From NCBI RefSeq assembly GCF_022965805.1, contig NC_133114.1:3864261-3928260 (forward strand): 64,000 bases of DNA, written 5' to 3'. This document shows positions 1-10,464 of the stretch, piece after piece (position 1 is the stretch's first letter; each line of letters starts with the position of its first letter). This stretch comes from Primulina eburnea (Eukaryota; Streptophyta; Magnoliopsida; Lamiales; Gesneriaceae). The translations under genes were made by a program, and so were the position numbers. A model generated the notes under the pieces. The model was not told the origin of the DNA and made no database searches. It worked only from the letters and a program-made list of their open reading frames with translations.

Positions 1-664
1 AATTGTTGGGAAATGGGAATGCCGACCCTTTCTAATTTTTTTGTTACCACCCACCCACCCACCCCCAAAACTTTGACGACCCATGTTTTCTTGAATTGTT
101 ATCTGGCTCTTGAGAGTTTACACTCCATCCGCCACGTCTCGTGCACAACCCACAAACCATAACCCCCTAGGTATTAATCTAAATCTATCAAATAAGTAGA
201 ATGAACTTTATGGTATTGAGATGGGATCGGGTAAGGACCTGTCCCGTAAATTTCCATCCCATTCTCGTCCCGATAAAAATTAAGGATCATTTTTTTCCTT
301 CAATCCCATACTAGACAAGTGTCGAGACTCTAATGTTCTAGACCTCTCACCCTCTCTGAACTAAGTCAAGTTCAAACCTTAGTAAAACGATCACATATGA
401 ATGTGAGCTTTGACATGCGGGATTAGACGAGCCGGACAAATCTCTGAAAAATTATTTTTTAAAAAAACTTATTATTTGACTCTTTGCTATTTTCTTCGAT
501 ATATTTTTAAAATTTAAGTATCAATTTGCTATATTTATTTTATTTACAAATTTAATCGTTTTTTCGATTTAACTTTAACATGCATAGCGTCTTTATTAGT
601 ATTGATAATAAAAATGACTAACTAAATTACCAAAAAAGATTATATAGATGACCATGTAAATTTG
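1..664. other. 5' flank of nitrate reductase gene, no gene seen
   Basis: AT-rich upstream DNA with a short CCCA-type run near 47-66. I see no ORF with recognisable similarity and no clear repeat boundary. It precedes the M1 repeat that lies in the proximal promoter of the nitrate reductase gene. Confidence 0.5.
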
Positions 665-845
665 GAGTAGGTCTCTTGTGAGACAATCTCACGAATCTTT
701 CTATGTGAGATGAGTCAACACTACCGATATTCACACTAAAAAGTAATACTCTTAGAATAAAAATTAATATTTTTTCATGGATAACCCAAATAAGAGATTC
801 GTCTCACAAAATACGATCTGTGAGACCGTCTCACATAAGTTTTTA
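665..845 (+). repeat. M1 repeat, copy a (MITE-like)
   Basis: About 180 bp. It starts with GAGTAGGTCTC and ends with AAGTTTTTA. Each end holds a palindrome close to GTGAGACGGTCTCAC, and the middle carries the shared blocks AAAAAGTAATACT and CATGGATAACCC. The same structure recurs at seven other places in this window, on both strands, so it is a dispersed family. No ORF. A clear target site duplication is not visible. This copy ends about 157 bp before the TATA box of the nitrate reductase gene. Confidence 0.75.
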
Positions 846-1002
846 CAGTAAACTTGTATAATTTTGATGCGTGCACTTTGGAAACTCTGGGAAAAATCTT
901 TTGCGCCTCGTAGAAAAATAATGATCGAGGTGGGATCCTTTACCATAGGAAAGGACATTTTTTTAATATAATTTAATGAAAAGAATCACCATTTATTTTC
1001 TC

Positions 1003-1010
1003 TATATAAA
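1003..1010 (+). promoter_or_regulatory. TATA box of nitrate reductase gene
   Basis: TATATAAA lies 89 bases before the chosen ATG at 1099. This leaves room for a 5' UTR of roughly 60 bases. It also shows that the in-frame ATG at 976 lies upstream of transcription start and is not used. Confidence 0.7.
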
Positions 1011-1098
1011 CTTCTCCACATGGTCTCAAATTTTGAAAAAGAAGAAAAAAAATAGTCCCTTCCAATATTCCTTTCTTTTTCATTTCACCAGAACTAAG

Positions 1099-2148
1099 AT
1101 GGCGGCCTCCGTCGAGAAACAGACCAGTTTGTCCAAATTACCCCGTCCATTCAAATCAAGTTCAACAACCCATCACCGGCCGGGCTCCCCGGTCCGCGGT
1201 TACAGCATCCCTACGGCCTCCACAGATTTCACATTTCCAAAAATATCCACGAATAACGATTTGAGTGTAGATTATTCATCCGATGATTCTAATGACGATG
1301 ACGATGACGAAAAGAAACATGTATTAGCCATTAAGAAAGCGAACGCCGAGTTAGAACCGTCTGTTATTGACTCGAGAGACGAGTCCACAGCCGACAACTG
1401 GGTCGAGCGGAATTCTTCCATGGTCCGGCTCACCGGAAAACATCCCTTTAACGCGGAGGCGCCGCTGCCGAGGCTCATGCACCACGGCTTCATCACCCCG
1501 GTTCCCCTCCACTACGTAAGGAACCACGGGCCGGTCCCGAAAGCAAGTTGGCGTGAGTGGACCATCGAAGTCTCCGGTCTTGTGAAACGCCCCACTATTT
1601 TCACAATGGATCAATTGGTGAAAGAGTTTCCGAGCAAAGAGTTCCCCGTCACCCTCGTTTGCGCCGGAAACCGCCGCAAAGAGCAAAATATGGTGAAAAA
1701 AACAATAGGATTCAACTGGGGTGCCGCCGGTATCTCCACCTCGGTGTGGCGGGGAGTGCCTCTATGCTCCGTATTAAAGCGGTGCGGGATTTTCAGCAAG
1801 AAAAAGGGCGCCCTGAACGTATGCTTTGAGGGGGCGGAAGATCTGCCAGGCGGAGGTGGCTCCAAGTACGGAACGAGTTTGAAGAAACAAATGGCGATAG
1901 ATCCTTCGAGGGACATCTTATTAGCGTACATGCAAAACGGCGAGAGGTTGAGCCCGGATCACGGGTTTCCCGTTCGGGTCATAATTCCAGGGTTTATTGG
2001 TGGGAGAATGGTGAAATGGTTAAAGCGTATAATTGTGACTACAAAGGAGTCGGAGAGCTATTACCATTACAGAGATAATAGGGTTCTTCCTTCGCATGTT
2101 GACGCTGAACTTGCAAATGCTGAAGGTATAAATATACATATATCTATC

Positions 2149-2194
<46 letters not shown>

Positions 2195-4467
2195 GATTTG
2201 TTTTGTGCGTGTCGCAGCATGGTGGTACAAACCTGAATATATAATCAACGAACTCAACATCAACTCTGTAATTACGACGCCATGTCATGAAGAAATATTG
2301 CCCATTAACTCCTGGACTACTCAGAGACCCTACACTTTGAGGGGTTACGCATATTCAGGTAATCATTTACGTCCTCTCTTCTTTATTCATTTGGACAAGA
2401 TTGAAGAACTTCATGCATTAATTTGGACGTTTGCAAAGTATATTATTAATTATTATCTGTCATATTGAATTATATTACTCTGTGTGCGAGTATATTGATA
2501 TCAAGAAGCTAGAAAAACCCTTCAAGTGGTTGAACACTTGCATTTTGATATACTACTACTCAAATCATCTATATCATTCCTGTATTCGAATTTATGATCC
2601 CTTTGTTCTTATACTATGTAGGGGGTGGGAAGAAAGTGACGAGGGTAGAGGTGACGATGGATGGAGGTGAAACTTGGCATGTAAGCAGCCTCGACCACCC
2701 GGAAAAGCCTAACAAGTACGGCAAATACTGGTGCTGGTGTTTTTGGTCACTTGAGGTCGAGGTTTTGGACATCCTCGGCGCCAAGGAAATCGCTGTTCGG
2801 GCATGGGACGAAACCCTCAACACACAACCGGAAAAGCTCATTTGGAATCTCATGGTAACAACCTCTATAATGCATACTGCACATAAGCTCATACCAAAAT
2901 TAAAGCAGCCACTGTTGTAGGAAAAAAATTGTAAAACACCGGCCCCTTTAAATTTATGGATCTAATATTAGCAATACAGAAAGAAAGAAAAGTGATTATT
3001 GTTTTGTCACTAGTAAATCAGCTGGCTTAATGATGAAGAAAATGTAATGGCAACATGTACAAATTTCAGGGTATGATGAATAATTGCTGGTTTAGAGTAA
3101 AAACAAATGTCTGCAAACCACACAAAGGAGAAATCGGTATCGTCTTCGAGCACCCAACTCAACCGGGAAACCAATCTGGAGGCTGGATGGCTAAGGAGAG
3201 CCACCTCGAGAAATCCTCAAACGACGCCCAAACCCTGAAGAAAAGCACCTCAACTCCATTCATGAACACCAACTCTAAAATGTTCTCCGAATCGGAGGTT
3301 AAGAAGAACAATTCCGCGGACTCCGCATGGATCATCGTACATGGCCAAGTCTACGACTGCACCCGCTTCCTTAAAGAACACCCCGGAGGCACAGACAGCA
3401 TCCTCATCAATGCCGGCACAGACTGCACGGAAGAATTTGACGCAATTCACTCTGATAAAGCCAAGAAAATGCTCGAAGAATACAGAATCGGAGAGCTGAT
3501 GACGACTGGCTATGCATCGGCAGATTCTTCCCCTAACAACTCAGTTCACGGCCCGCCTGGCGATCTCAACTTAAAGTCGATTAAAGAATCGATGCGAAGC
3601 GTGGCTCTTGTTCCTCGGCAGAAAACTCCTTGCAAACTCGTTGCAAAAACTATACTATCGCATGACGTGAGGCTTTTCCGATTTGCATTTCCCAATGAGG
3701 ATCAAGTACTGGGATTACCAGTGGGGAAACACATATTCATCTGTGCCACCATTGATGAAAAGTTGTGCATGCGAGCCTATACTCCATCAAGCAGCGTAGA
3801 TACCATTGGATACTTCGAATTAGTGGTCAAGATTTATTTCAAAGGGGTGAACCCGAAATTCCCCAACGGCGGGCTGATGACTCAGTATTTGGATTCCATG
3901 GAACTGGGCTCGTTTATAGATGTGAAAGGTCCATTGGGACACATCGAGTACACAGGAAAAGGTAACTTCCTGGTTCACGGCAAACAAAAGTTCGCCAAAA
4001 AACTGGCCATGATCGCCGGCGGATCCGGAATCACCCCGATTTATCAGGTAAATTTCAAGAAAAAAAATAAGGAATTCTTCATTTTTAATTTTAAATTGAA
4101 TTTTTTTTCTTCGTTACAATTACAGGTAATGCAGGCGATTTTGAAGGATGGAGACGACAAAACAGAGATGTACGTGGTGTACGCGAATCGCACGGAGGAT
4201 GATATACTGCTGAGAGCTGAGCTTGACGAGTGGGCGGAGAAACATCCCGAAAGGGTCAAATTGTGGTACGTGTTGTCAAAACCTGAGAAGGAAGGGTGGC
4301 GATATAGCAGAGGGCATGTTACTGAAGATATTTTAAGAGAGCATATTCCGGAGGCGTCGGAATATTCGTTGGCTTTGGCATGTGGCCCGCCGGCGATGCT
4401 GCAGTTCGCCGTGAGCCCGAATCTGGAGAAGATGGGATACCCTAAGGATTCTTTATTGGTCTTTTGA
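1099..4467 (+). CDS. NIA: NADH nitrate reductase (five exons)
   Basis: Cytosolic enzyme reducing nitrate to nitrite with NADH, the first step of nitrate assimilation. Exons by GT/AG and reading frame: 1099-2125, 2218-2358, 2622-2854, 3070-4047, 4126-4467, giving 906 residues, usual for plants. Order: acidic N-terminus (about 55-70); Mo-cofactor domain with the Mo-ligand Cys188 in LVCAGNRR; Mo dimerisation domain across exons 2-4; hinge 1 with KKSTSTP, where Ser528 fits the 14-3-3 site that inactivates plant NR after phosphorylation; cytochrome b5 domain with heme ligands His571 (HPGG) and His594; FAD domain with RAYTPSS (Arg702); NADH domain ending in CGPPAM (Cys879) and the terminal LLVF. 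All key residues are present and the frame is open, so it looks functional. Start chosen at MAASVEK because it follows the TATA box. The codons are clearly more GC-rich than the flanks. Confidence 0.96.
2126..2217 (+). other. Nitrate reductase intron 1 with TA microsatellite
   Basis: 92-base intron, donor GTATAA and acceptor CGCAG, splitting an Ala codon. A TA dinucleotide run at 2155-2191 fills about 40% of it, so length variation between individuals is likely. Confidence 0.85.
2359..2621 (+). other. Nitrate reductase intron 2
   Basis: 263 bases, donor GTAATC, acceptor TATGTAG. It splits a Gly codon in the run SGGGKK of the Mo dimerisation domain. The joined frame matches the expected plant nitrate reductase order on both sides. 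Confidence 0.88.
2855..3069 (+). other. Nitrate reductase intron 3
   Basis: 215 bases, donor GTAACA directly after the codon for Met in WNLM, acceptor TTTCAG before GGTATG. Phase 0. Confidence 0.88.
4048..4125 (+). other. Nitrate reductase intron 4, in frame and without stops
   Basis: 78 bases, donor GTAAAT, acceptor ATTACAG, phase 0 between Gln793 and Val794 in the flavin domain (GITPIYQ / VMQAIL). It is a multiple of three and has no stop in the coding frame, so retention would add 26 residues. I call it an intron because the insertion is rich in Lys, Phe and Asn, AT-rich, and interrupts a strongly conserved run of the family; both splice signals are good. Confidence 0.8.
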
Positions 4468-5525
4468 GGGATTAGATTATGTCTTGTATCTCTTGGGGGT
4501 GTAAATGCAGTTATTGAATCTCTGGATTAATTAATTAATTCGATTTGGTATTTGTAAATAATTGAAACTAGCCTCGACGCACATCTTTTCCGTGTCTCTC
4601 TGTGTGTGTATGTATATAAATTTAATATTATAAATTTTAATTTAGCTTAAAAATACTGAAATACAAAATTTTTAATATGTCAACAACTAAATATTTGAAC
4701 ATTTTAAAAAGTTGGTTTCAAATCATATATAATGAATTTAGATTGAATGAAAGAAAAAATATATATAAATATAGAAATATTTATAATTATGTCAAGCGTT
4801 AAGTAGTTTGTATTATTTGATTTGTTGATTGAAAAATAACAAAACTAATGTAAGATCGTCTAATAAACTAATTTTGTGAGATTAATCGTCAACTCGACTC
4901 GATATATGAAAAGTGTTATTTTTAATTTATGTCAAAAATATTATTTTTAACTGCAAAAAAATTTATTTATTAGTTATGATATGAAGAAATATTGAATAAT
5001 ATAAGCTGATTTGAGTGAAAAATATTAATTTTTATAAAATATTATTTTTAACTGCAAAATATCATATTTGTTAGTTATGTTATGAATTAATATTGTGTAA
5101 TATATGTTGATTTTAGTGAAAAATATTATTTTTTTGTTAAAAATATATTCTGTGATATATGACGATTTGAGCAAAAAATATTATTTTTTGTTTATAAAGT
5201 ATTACCTTTCATTGTAAGTGTAGACCAAGTCAGACGTATCTCACGAATATAAGTCAATAAGACCATTCAACATTAGACCTCCTCTTGAAAAGTTAGGAAG
5301 AGAAAGAGGGATTGAAGTGAGAAAATTATGAGAAAAAATGGTGCTTCAACAACATAGTAGTTTAATTTCAATGTATAATATAGATAAAATAAATTATCAC
5401 ATTAATAATTATTATTAACATTTATTTATATCAATATGCTTTAAATTTTATATACGTGGAATTTTTTTGTGAGTTTTATTAACATATAGTGGCCTAACAA
5501 GAGTAATGGTTGTATATTTATCTAC
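4468..5525. other. 3' flank of nitrate reductase, AT-rich, degenerate tandem repeats
   Basis: The 3' UTR lies at its left end. From about 4925 to 5215 the block AATATTATTTTTAACTGCAAA and its variants repeat at roughly 75-105 base spacing. Weak likeness to the middle of M1 (TGTGAGA, GTCAACTCGACTCG) near 4875-4905 suggests an old expanded M1 copy, but this is uncertain. No gene seen. Confidence 0.4.
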
Positions 5526-5528
5526 TTA

Positions 5529-6220
5529 GGCTATGTTTGGTGTGTAGGATAAAATAACTAATTAGTTTGATGACAAAACTCAAGATAATATATAATGTTT
5601 TATGATAAAATATGTTTTGTTTGGTAAGATTTTAATGAGTACGATAATTTTACATTTTGTGTTGTTGAGACAAAATTACTCTAAACTAGCATTGATGACA
5701 ATTCGGTATATAAAATGATATTTGTAGCTATGTTTTCAAAACCGTGTGTTCAGCTGTTAATAAATAACTATTTTATAAAATTTTAAATTATAAATTATGT
5801 ATATATCTGACAATTTATTTTTTTTTAACAAAAATTAGTATGATTTTGCATTTTATCTCATTTTTAATATTGATTTCTAATTATTTTTTCTCAAATTTTT
5901 AATTTTATTTAGTTTCATCGTCAAATTATTTATGTAATGTATGTGAAAATAAATATATATATATATAAACCATCAAAAAATAGAGTTCAAATCACGAGAT
6001 CTAAAATTCTAGATCTCACTTGTGGATTCTTTCGTGGGTAAATTTGTAATTTACATTATGTTTTAAGAAGTAGATTGTGAATCCTTCTAAAAGAAAAAGA
6101 TGTCTTTTCAACCAAATAGATTTTTTTTACACGGGTTTCTTGATTAATTGGGCCCATATAAATGAGACAAACATGAATTTGACAATTTATCCTTTATTTA
6201 TCACTCACACCAAACATACC
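5529..6220. mobile_element. Tourist-like (PIF/Harbinger-type) MITE
   Basis: About 690 bp with terminal inverted repeats: GGCTATGTTTGGTGTG at the left and CACACCAAACATACC at the right. TTA precedes the left end and TTTA follows the right end, consistent with the 3-base TTA target preference of PIF/Harbinger elements. No transposase ORF, so it is non-autonomous. Confidence 0.55.
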
Positions 6221-6543
6221 TTTAAATGAATAGGTTATATGATATGTTGGTATGTTCATCTCGTGCAAAGTAAATTAAGGATTGTATATTATATACATGT
6301 CGAAATGAATTTTATTCTGCGTATAGACATATATCTCCTTTAAAATTCGGGAAAAATAACTAATAAATCCAATAATTTATAACATTAATACATACATCCT
6401 TATGTTTATATTTTTCTTCCATTTAACATCCAAAAATACAAGATGAATATAAATTTGATAGAGGAGTTTGTAATGTTTGAAATTATTGGATTTACATGCT
6501 AGTTTTCATGAACCTCGAGAGAGTAAATGTAACATTTAAATAT

Positions 6544-6722
6544 GAGTAGGTCTCTTGTGAGACGTCTCACGAATCTTTATTTGTGAGACGGGTCAACTCT
6601 GTCGATATTCCCAATAAAAAGTAATTTCTTAACATAAAAAATAATCTTTTTTCATGAAAGAACCAAATAAGAGATATGTCTCACAAAATACGACCTATAA
6701 GACCGTTTCACACAAGTTTTTA
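6544..6722 (+). repeat. M1 repeat, copy b
   Basis: Same layout as the copy at 665-845: GAGTAGGTCTC start, GTGAGACGTCTCAC near the left end, AATAAAAAGTAAT in the middle, and a GACCGTTTCACACAAG end. About 179 bp, no ORF. Confidence 0.75.
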
Positions 6723-6933
6723 CCTTTAAATATAGTTGAATTTTTTTTGTAAATATAACCAACTTCAAAAGATGTGGTCATAATTATCACTTGTGCATTT
6801 TTCCAATTTACTTGTGGATAAATCTAGAAATTTGGTTGAGTTAAATATAAATACATATATAAAAATTTGAATTTTTAATACAAAATATATTACAATGAGT
6901 GTAATTAATTTATGTAAGATCAATCAAATCCCC

Positions 6934-6934
<1 letters not shown>

Positions 6935-6975
<41 letters not shown>
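6935..6975. repeat. (AAT)n microsatellite
   Basis: About 13 uninterrupted AAT units, then AATAACAATGG. Confidence 0.9.
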
Positions 6976-6978
<3 letters not shown>

Positions 6979-7070
6979 TGGATTTTGGTGCACATAAAGG
7001 CCATTGATGATTGAACTAGTCCCCGCAGCACATTTGCCTCCTCTTTCTAAAACTACTATTTTATTATATT

Positions 7071-7152
7071 ATAATATCGAAACGTAATTAATTTCTGTAA
7101 GGATCAATCAATATAATATCGAAACGTAATTAATTTCTGTAAGGATCAATCA
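7071..7152. repeat. 42-bp tandem duplication
   Basis: A 40-base block starting ATAATATCGAAACG is present twice (7071-7110 and 7113-7152) with no mismatch seen, so the duplication is recent. A diverged third relative (TAATTAATTTATGTAAG followed by CAATCAAATCCCC) lies at 6902-6933. Confidence 0.85.
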
Positions 7153-7958
7153 AATCCCCTACATTTCGGCTTCACGTAAATATTAAAACAAAATATGTGC
7201 CAAAAAAAAAAAAACTAAGGGCAAATATTAATTTTAACAAATTTATCAATTTTCATTATCTATACATGTTTCAATCAAATCATACAAATAATTTGTTATA
7301 ATTGGTTTGGTCAACCTTGCTCATATTTATAATAAAAAATAATAATATTTTATGAGTGATTCAAATAAAATATTCGTTTAACAAAATTGACATGTAATAT
7401 CGTCTTACTGGAATTTTTGTGTTGATTTTATATGCTTAATTGTCATGATCGGACATAGAAAAAGTCATCATATAATTGCTATAAAAAAAGTTATCTTATA
7501 ATTAACAGCTTTTTTATTGTTTTGAAATAAATTTAATTCCCACGAAACGTGGAGATATTTATATGACAAATTGTCAAGTTGACAAATCAAATTCCCTAAT
7601 ATTAATTTAAAGTAGAAGTAAATTTCTAGATTATACTAATAGATCGAACCCATTCCAGGTCTACAAATGCATTGAAAGCCGTACATTATTTTATTTTTAA
7701 TTTTGTAGTTTTTCTTTCTGCAATTAGCGTAGACGTGACAGGTAAACAAATGATTAGCTAAATTAATCACAAGTTCAACTATCGTTTTATATTAAAATAA
7801 ATCTTATAAAAAAATAGAGAAGATTTCTTTTGCGTTTGAAAAAATTGTTGGAGATTATTGGATTGGCAATTGGCATGAGTAATAATTGCTATTAATAGCC
7901 AGTCTCTTATAATAATTGAAACATCAATTTATAAATTTAAATGGCTAGATTATTGTTA

Positions 7959-8098
7959 GAGTAGGTCTCTTGTGAGACGATCTCACGAATCTACCCTACC
8001 GATATTTACGATAAAAAGTAATACTTTTCATGGATGATCCAAATAAGAGATCTGTCTCACAAAATATAACATGTGAAACCGTCTAACATAAGTTTTTG
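7959..8098 (+). repeat. M1 repeat, copy c (internally deleted)
   Basis: Has the GAGTAGGTCTC start and the AAGTTTTTG end of the family but is only about 140 bp. It lacks the block between the left palindrome and the ACCCTACCGATATT segment, and part of the middle. Confidence 0.75.
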
Positions 8099-8910
8099 TC
8101 TTATTGTTATTGTTCGTATATTTTTTTAATGATGTATGGTACTAGAGTCCATATATATAATGTAAAAAGGTGAAGGGAATGGAATTTTGCTTGCCATCAT
8201 AAATCAATAGATTGTTTCTGCTTCAGAACTCTACAAAAACACAACCACCAGTCAACATATCGCAATTTCAAAAATCGAAGTTGCATTTGGATTGATAAAT
8301 TTAAAATGAAGAATTTTGTGCTTCAAATGATAATAAGCTCGGTTTTCTAGAGTTCAAAAAACAGTCCGGGTTTTTCGAGTATAGAGATATGAGCAGAGAG
8401 TTTTCCCACAATGGTTCAATAACTTTATAAGTTAAATATAAAATCAGAGTGGCTTCATAAATAGGGGTTTTATTGACATAAAAATTATGCAAGCATTTAA
8501 TATTAATGAAATATTAATGTATTGGACTATATAATTAAAATCTCTTATAATTAGAACGAAGAGAATATTAAAGAGAGACACAAGCCATACATGCATGTTT
8601 ACATTTTTGCTCGATATTTATTTATAATTTAAATGTATCTAAACTTTATATGTACTTTTCATAAAATTATACACTCTCCTAAAACTTTTCCTGTCGAAAT
8701 TCTAACACTAACTAAAAATTTCATAATTTTTTTAATTATGTGAGAACTCGTAGCCATTGCTTTTTGTGCGTATTGAATAAACATCCGGATTAACACATTA
8801 ACTTGCAAACTATATTAGTCAGATAAACCACATTGGGCAAGCCCTGTGTGACAAGATCGTCCAGGAAAATGTTAGTATGGAAAATCAAGCTCCTGACTAA
8901 TTAGTCAAAT
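8099..8910. other. Gene-free AT-rich stretch
   Basis: No ORF with recognisable similarity. The 63-codon frame at 8301-8492 on the minus strand looks like chance. Confidence 0.4.
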
Positions 8911-9088
8911 AGTAAGTCTTTTATAAGATGGTTTCACGGATCTTTATTCGTGAGACGGATCAATGATATCCATTTTACATAAAAAGTAATATATTTCACG
9001 TAAAAAATAATATTTTTTCGTGGATGACCCATATAGAATATCCGTTTCACAAAATTGATCAGTGAGACCGTCTCATAGGAGTTTTTGT
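8911..9088 (+). repeat. M1 repeat, copy d (diverged)
   Basis: Recognised by GTTTCACGGATC, CGTGAGACGGATCAA, TTTTTTCGTGGATGACCC and GTGAGACCGTCTCATAGGAG in the family order. The left palindrome is degraded. Confidence 0.65.
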
Positions 9089-9954
9089 GTTAGTCAAATA
9101 CTCACATATTTCACCAACTCAAACACCTCCAAATATAATAATTTCACAATATAGAGACACTGGATATGAATTAAATCAAGATATTTCAAATCTATTTGGC
9201 CATGCTTGGTGCCAATCATAAGAAAATGAAATCAACTTTCAAGTAATTTTATGAAATCCAAAGCCGTCAAGACAAATGCAATCTTAGATAATTTTGTTCA
9301 CACCTGAATCAAACTGATTTTGGTTTGTGGATTTTTTTTAAAGAAAAATATTTATCTAATATCCTTTATTCACAATTTTTTATATTAAAAAAATGAGAAC
9401 CATATTATACAATTCCTAATTCCAAATAATAATTAAGAACTAAAATATGTAAACAAAAGACCCCTAAAATAAATCTGTTTTAGAATGCTAGAAAAACAAA
9501 ATCACAAATAGCTGAAGAACAAACCAGAATGAAATATGATGCTTATCATGTTTGAAACTAGCTAGAAAAATTCGATGGGTATCGACAGGGGAACACCATT
9601 CGTGTCACATGATGATACTCATGAAAATATATTATTTTTTATGTTTAAATATTATTTTTTATTAAAAATCCACTCATGAAAAAATATAATTTTTTATTTT
9701 TAAATATTACTTTTTAATAAAAATATAGTTAGAATTGATCTATATTTAAAATCTACGTGATCATCTCGCAAGATATCTATCTACACATATATGTAAATAT
9801 TCTTCTACTGCTCTCAGTAGATTTGAGATATTATCTCGTAGTGAAGAAAATTGTGTTAGATAGGTTAAAGCTTCTTCTGGTGTGAAAGAAACCAAAACAA
9901 GATAAGCAAGCAGCGCATCTTCAAGATCCCAGCAGAAACAAATCACTCGTCTCA
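9089..9954. other. Gene-free stretch beside F-box pseudogene
   Basis: AT-rich. Near 9635-9720 a short block with ATACTCATGAAAA and ATATTATTTTTTAT repeats itself once. No gene recognised. Confidence 0.4.
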
Positions 9955-10284
9955 GCGGTCGCCAGCAATGATTTGATTCAGATTAATCAAGCTCTACTCG
10001 TAAAGAACCGCGCTCGTCGAACGACGAGATCCGTAGAACTGAAACCCCTTGAACTGGTTTTCATGGAGTGCACAAGTTGCCAACTGGCCATTTGCAGATT
10101 CAACCAGCAACAACTCATTCTTCAAAAACAAAAAAAGGCCAGATAACACAGTAAGGGCCGATAACAAACTGTTTCGTCCATGAATCTTTCACCCCGTATT
10201 CCTTCATCACCCAAATCTCGGTGTTGCACTGCCCTGTCATCAAGTTCGAATACCGAACCACCGAGAGGCTATATATCATTTAAC
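9955..10284 (-). pseudogene. F-box protein pseudogene, 3' (C-terminal) part
   Basis: Read on the minus strand, this matches the C-terminal third of the F-box gene at 19395-20551: QLATCALHENQFKGFQFYG against QLAACPIHGNKLQEFEIYG, followed by STSAVLYE and SLINLN. An in-frame TAG sits between YE and SLI. The gene is cut at 10284 by element A; the remainder resumes at 18325 beyond that element, and the target duplication TTAAC marks the join. F-box proteins are substrate adaptors of SCF ubiquitin ligases; this copy is not functional. Confidence 0.8.
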
Positions 10285-10449
10285 TGTACGAAAAAAATGA
10301 CACATATAAGAAAGAAGACTTCAACGGGAAGGAAATCAGAAAATTTACAAATTTCTCGATGGCCGGAGGTAATATTTGATTTGCTTCCGTATATTATTTA
10401 TCATGTTTATATATGTGCAAAAACATGATTTTAAGGAAAAATTCTAACA
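10285..10449 (+). repeat. Element A 5' LTR, internally deleted
   Basis: 165 bp against about 385 bp for its partner at 17940-18324. Both ends match (GTAnGAAAAAAATG and CACATATA at the left; CTTCAAC and AGGAAAAACTCTAACA at the right). About 220 bp between CACATATA and the CTTCAAC block are missing here. Confidence 0.85.
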
Positions 10450-10464
10450 TTTGGTATCAGAACC

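Noticed and set aside
764..958. 64-codon minus-strand frame in the promoter region
   Set aside because: It runs through the M1 repeat and has no family resemblance.
976..1098. Upstream in-frame ATG that would lengthen nitrate reductase by 41 residues
   Set aside because: It lies before the TATA box at 1003, and the added residues (Lys- and Phe-rich) are unlike the family; the start at 1099 fits.
8301..8492. 63-codon minus-strand frame
   Set aside because: AT-rich chance frame, no motif and no promoter context.
9761..9946. 61-codon minus-strand frame beside the F-box pseudogene
   Set aside because: Lies beyond the matched C-terminus of the F-box copy and resembles nothing known; likely chance.
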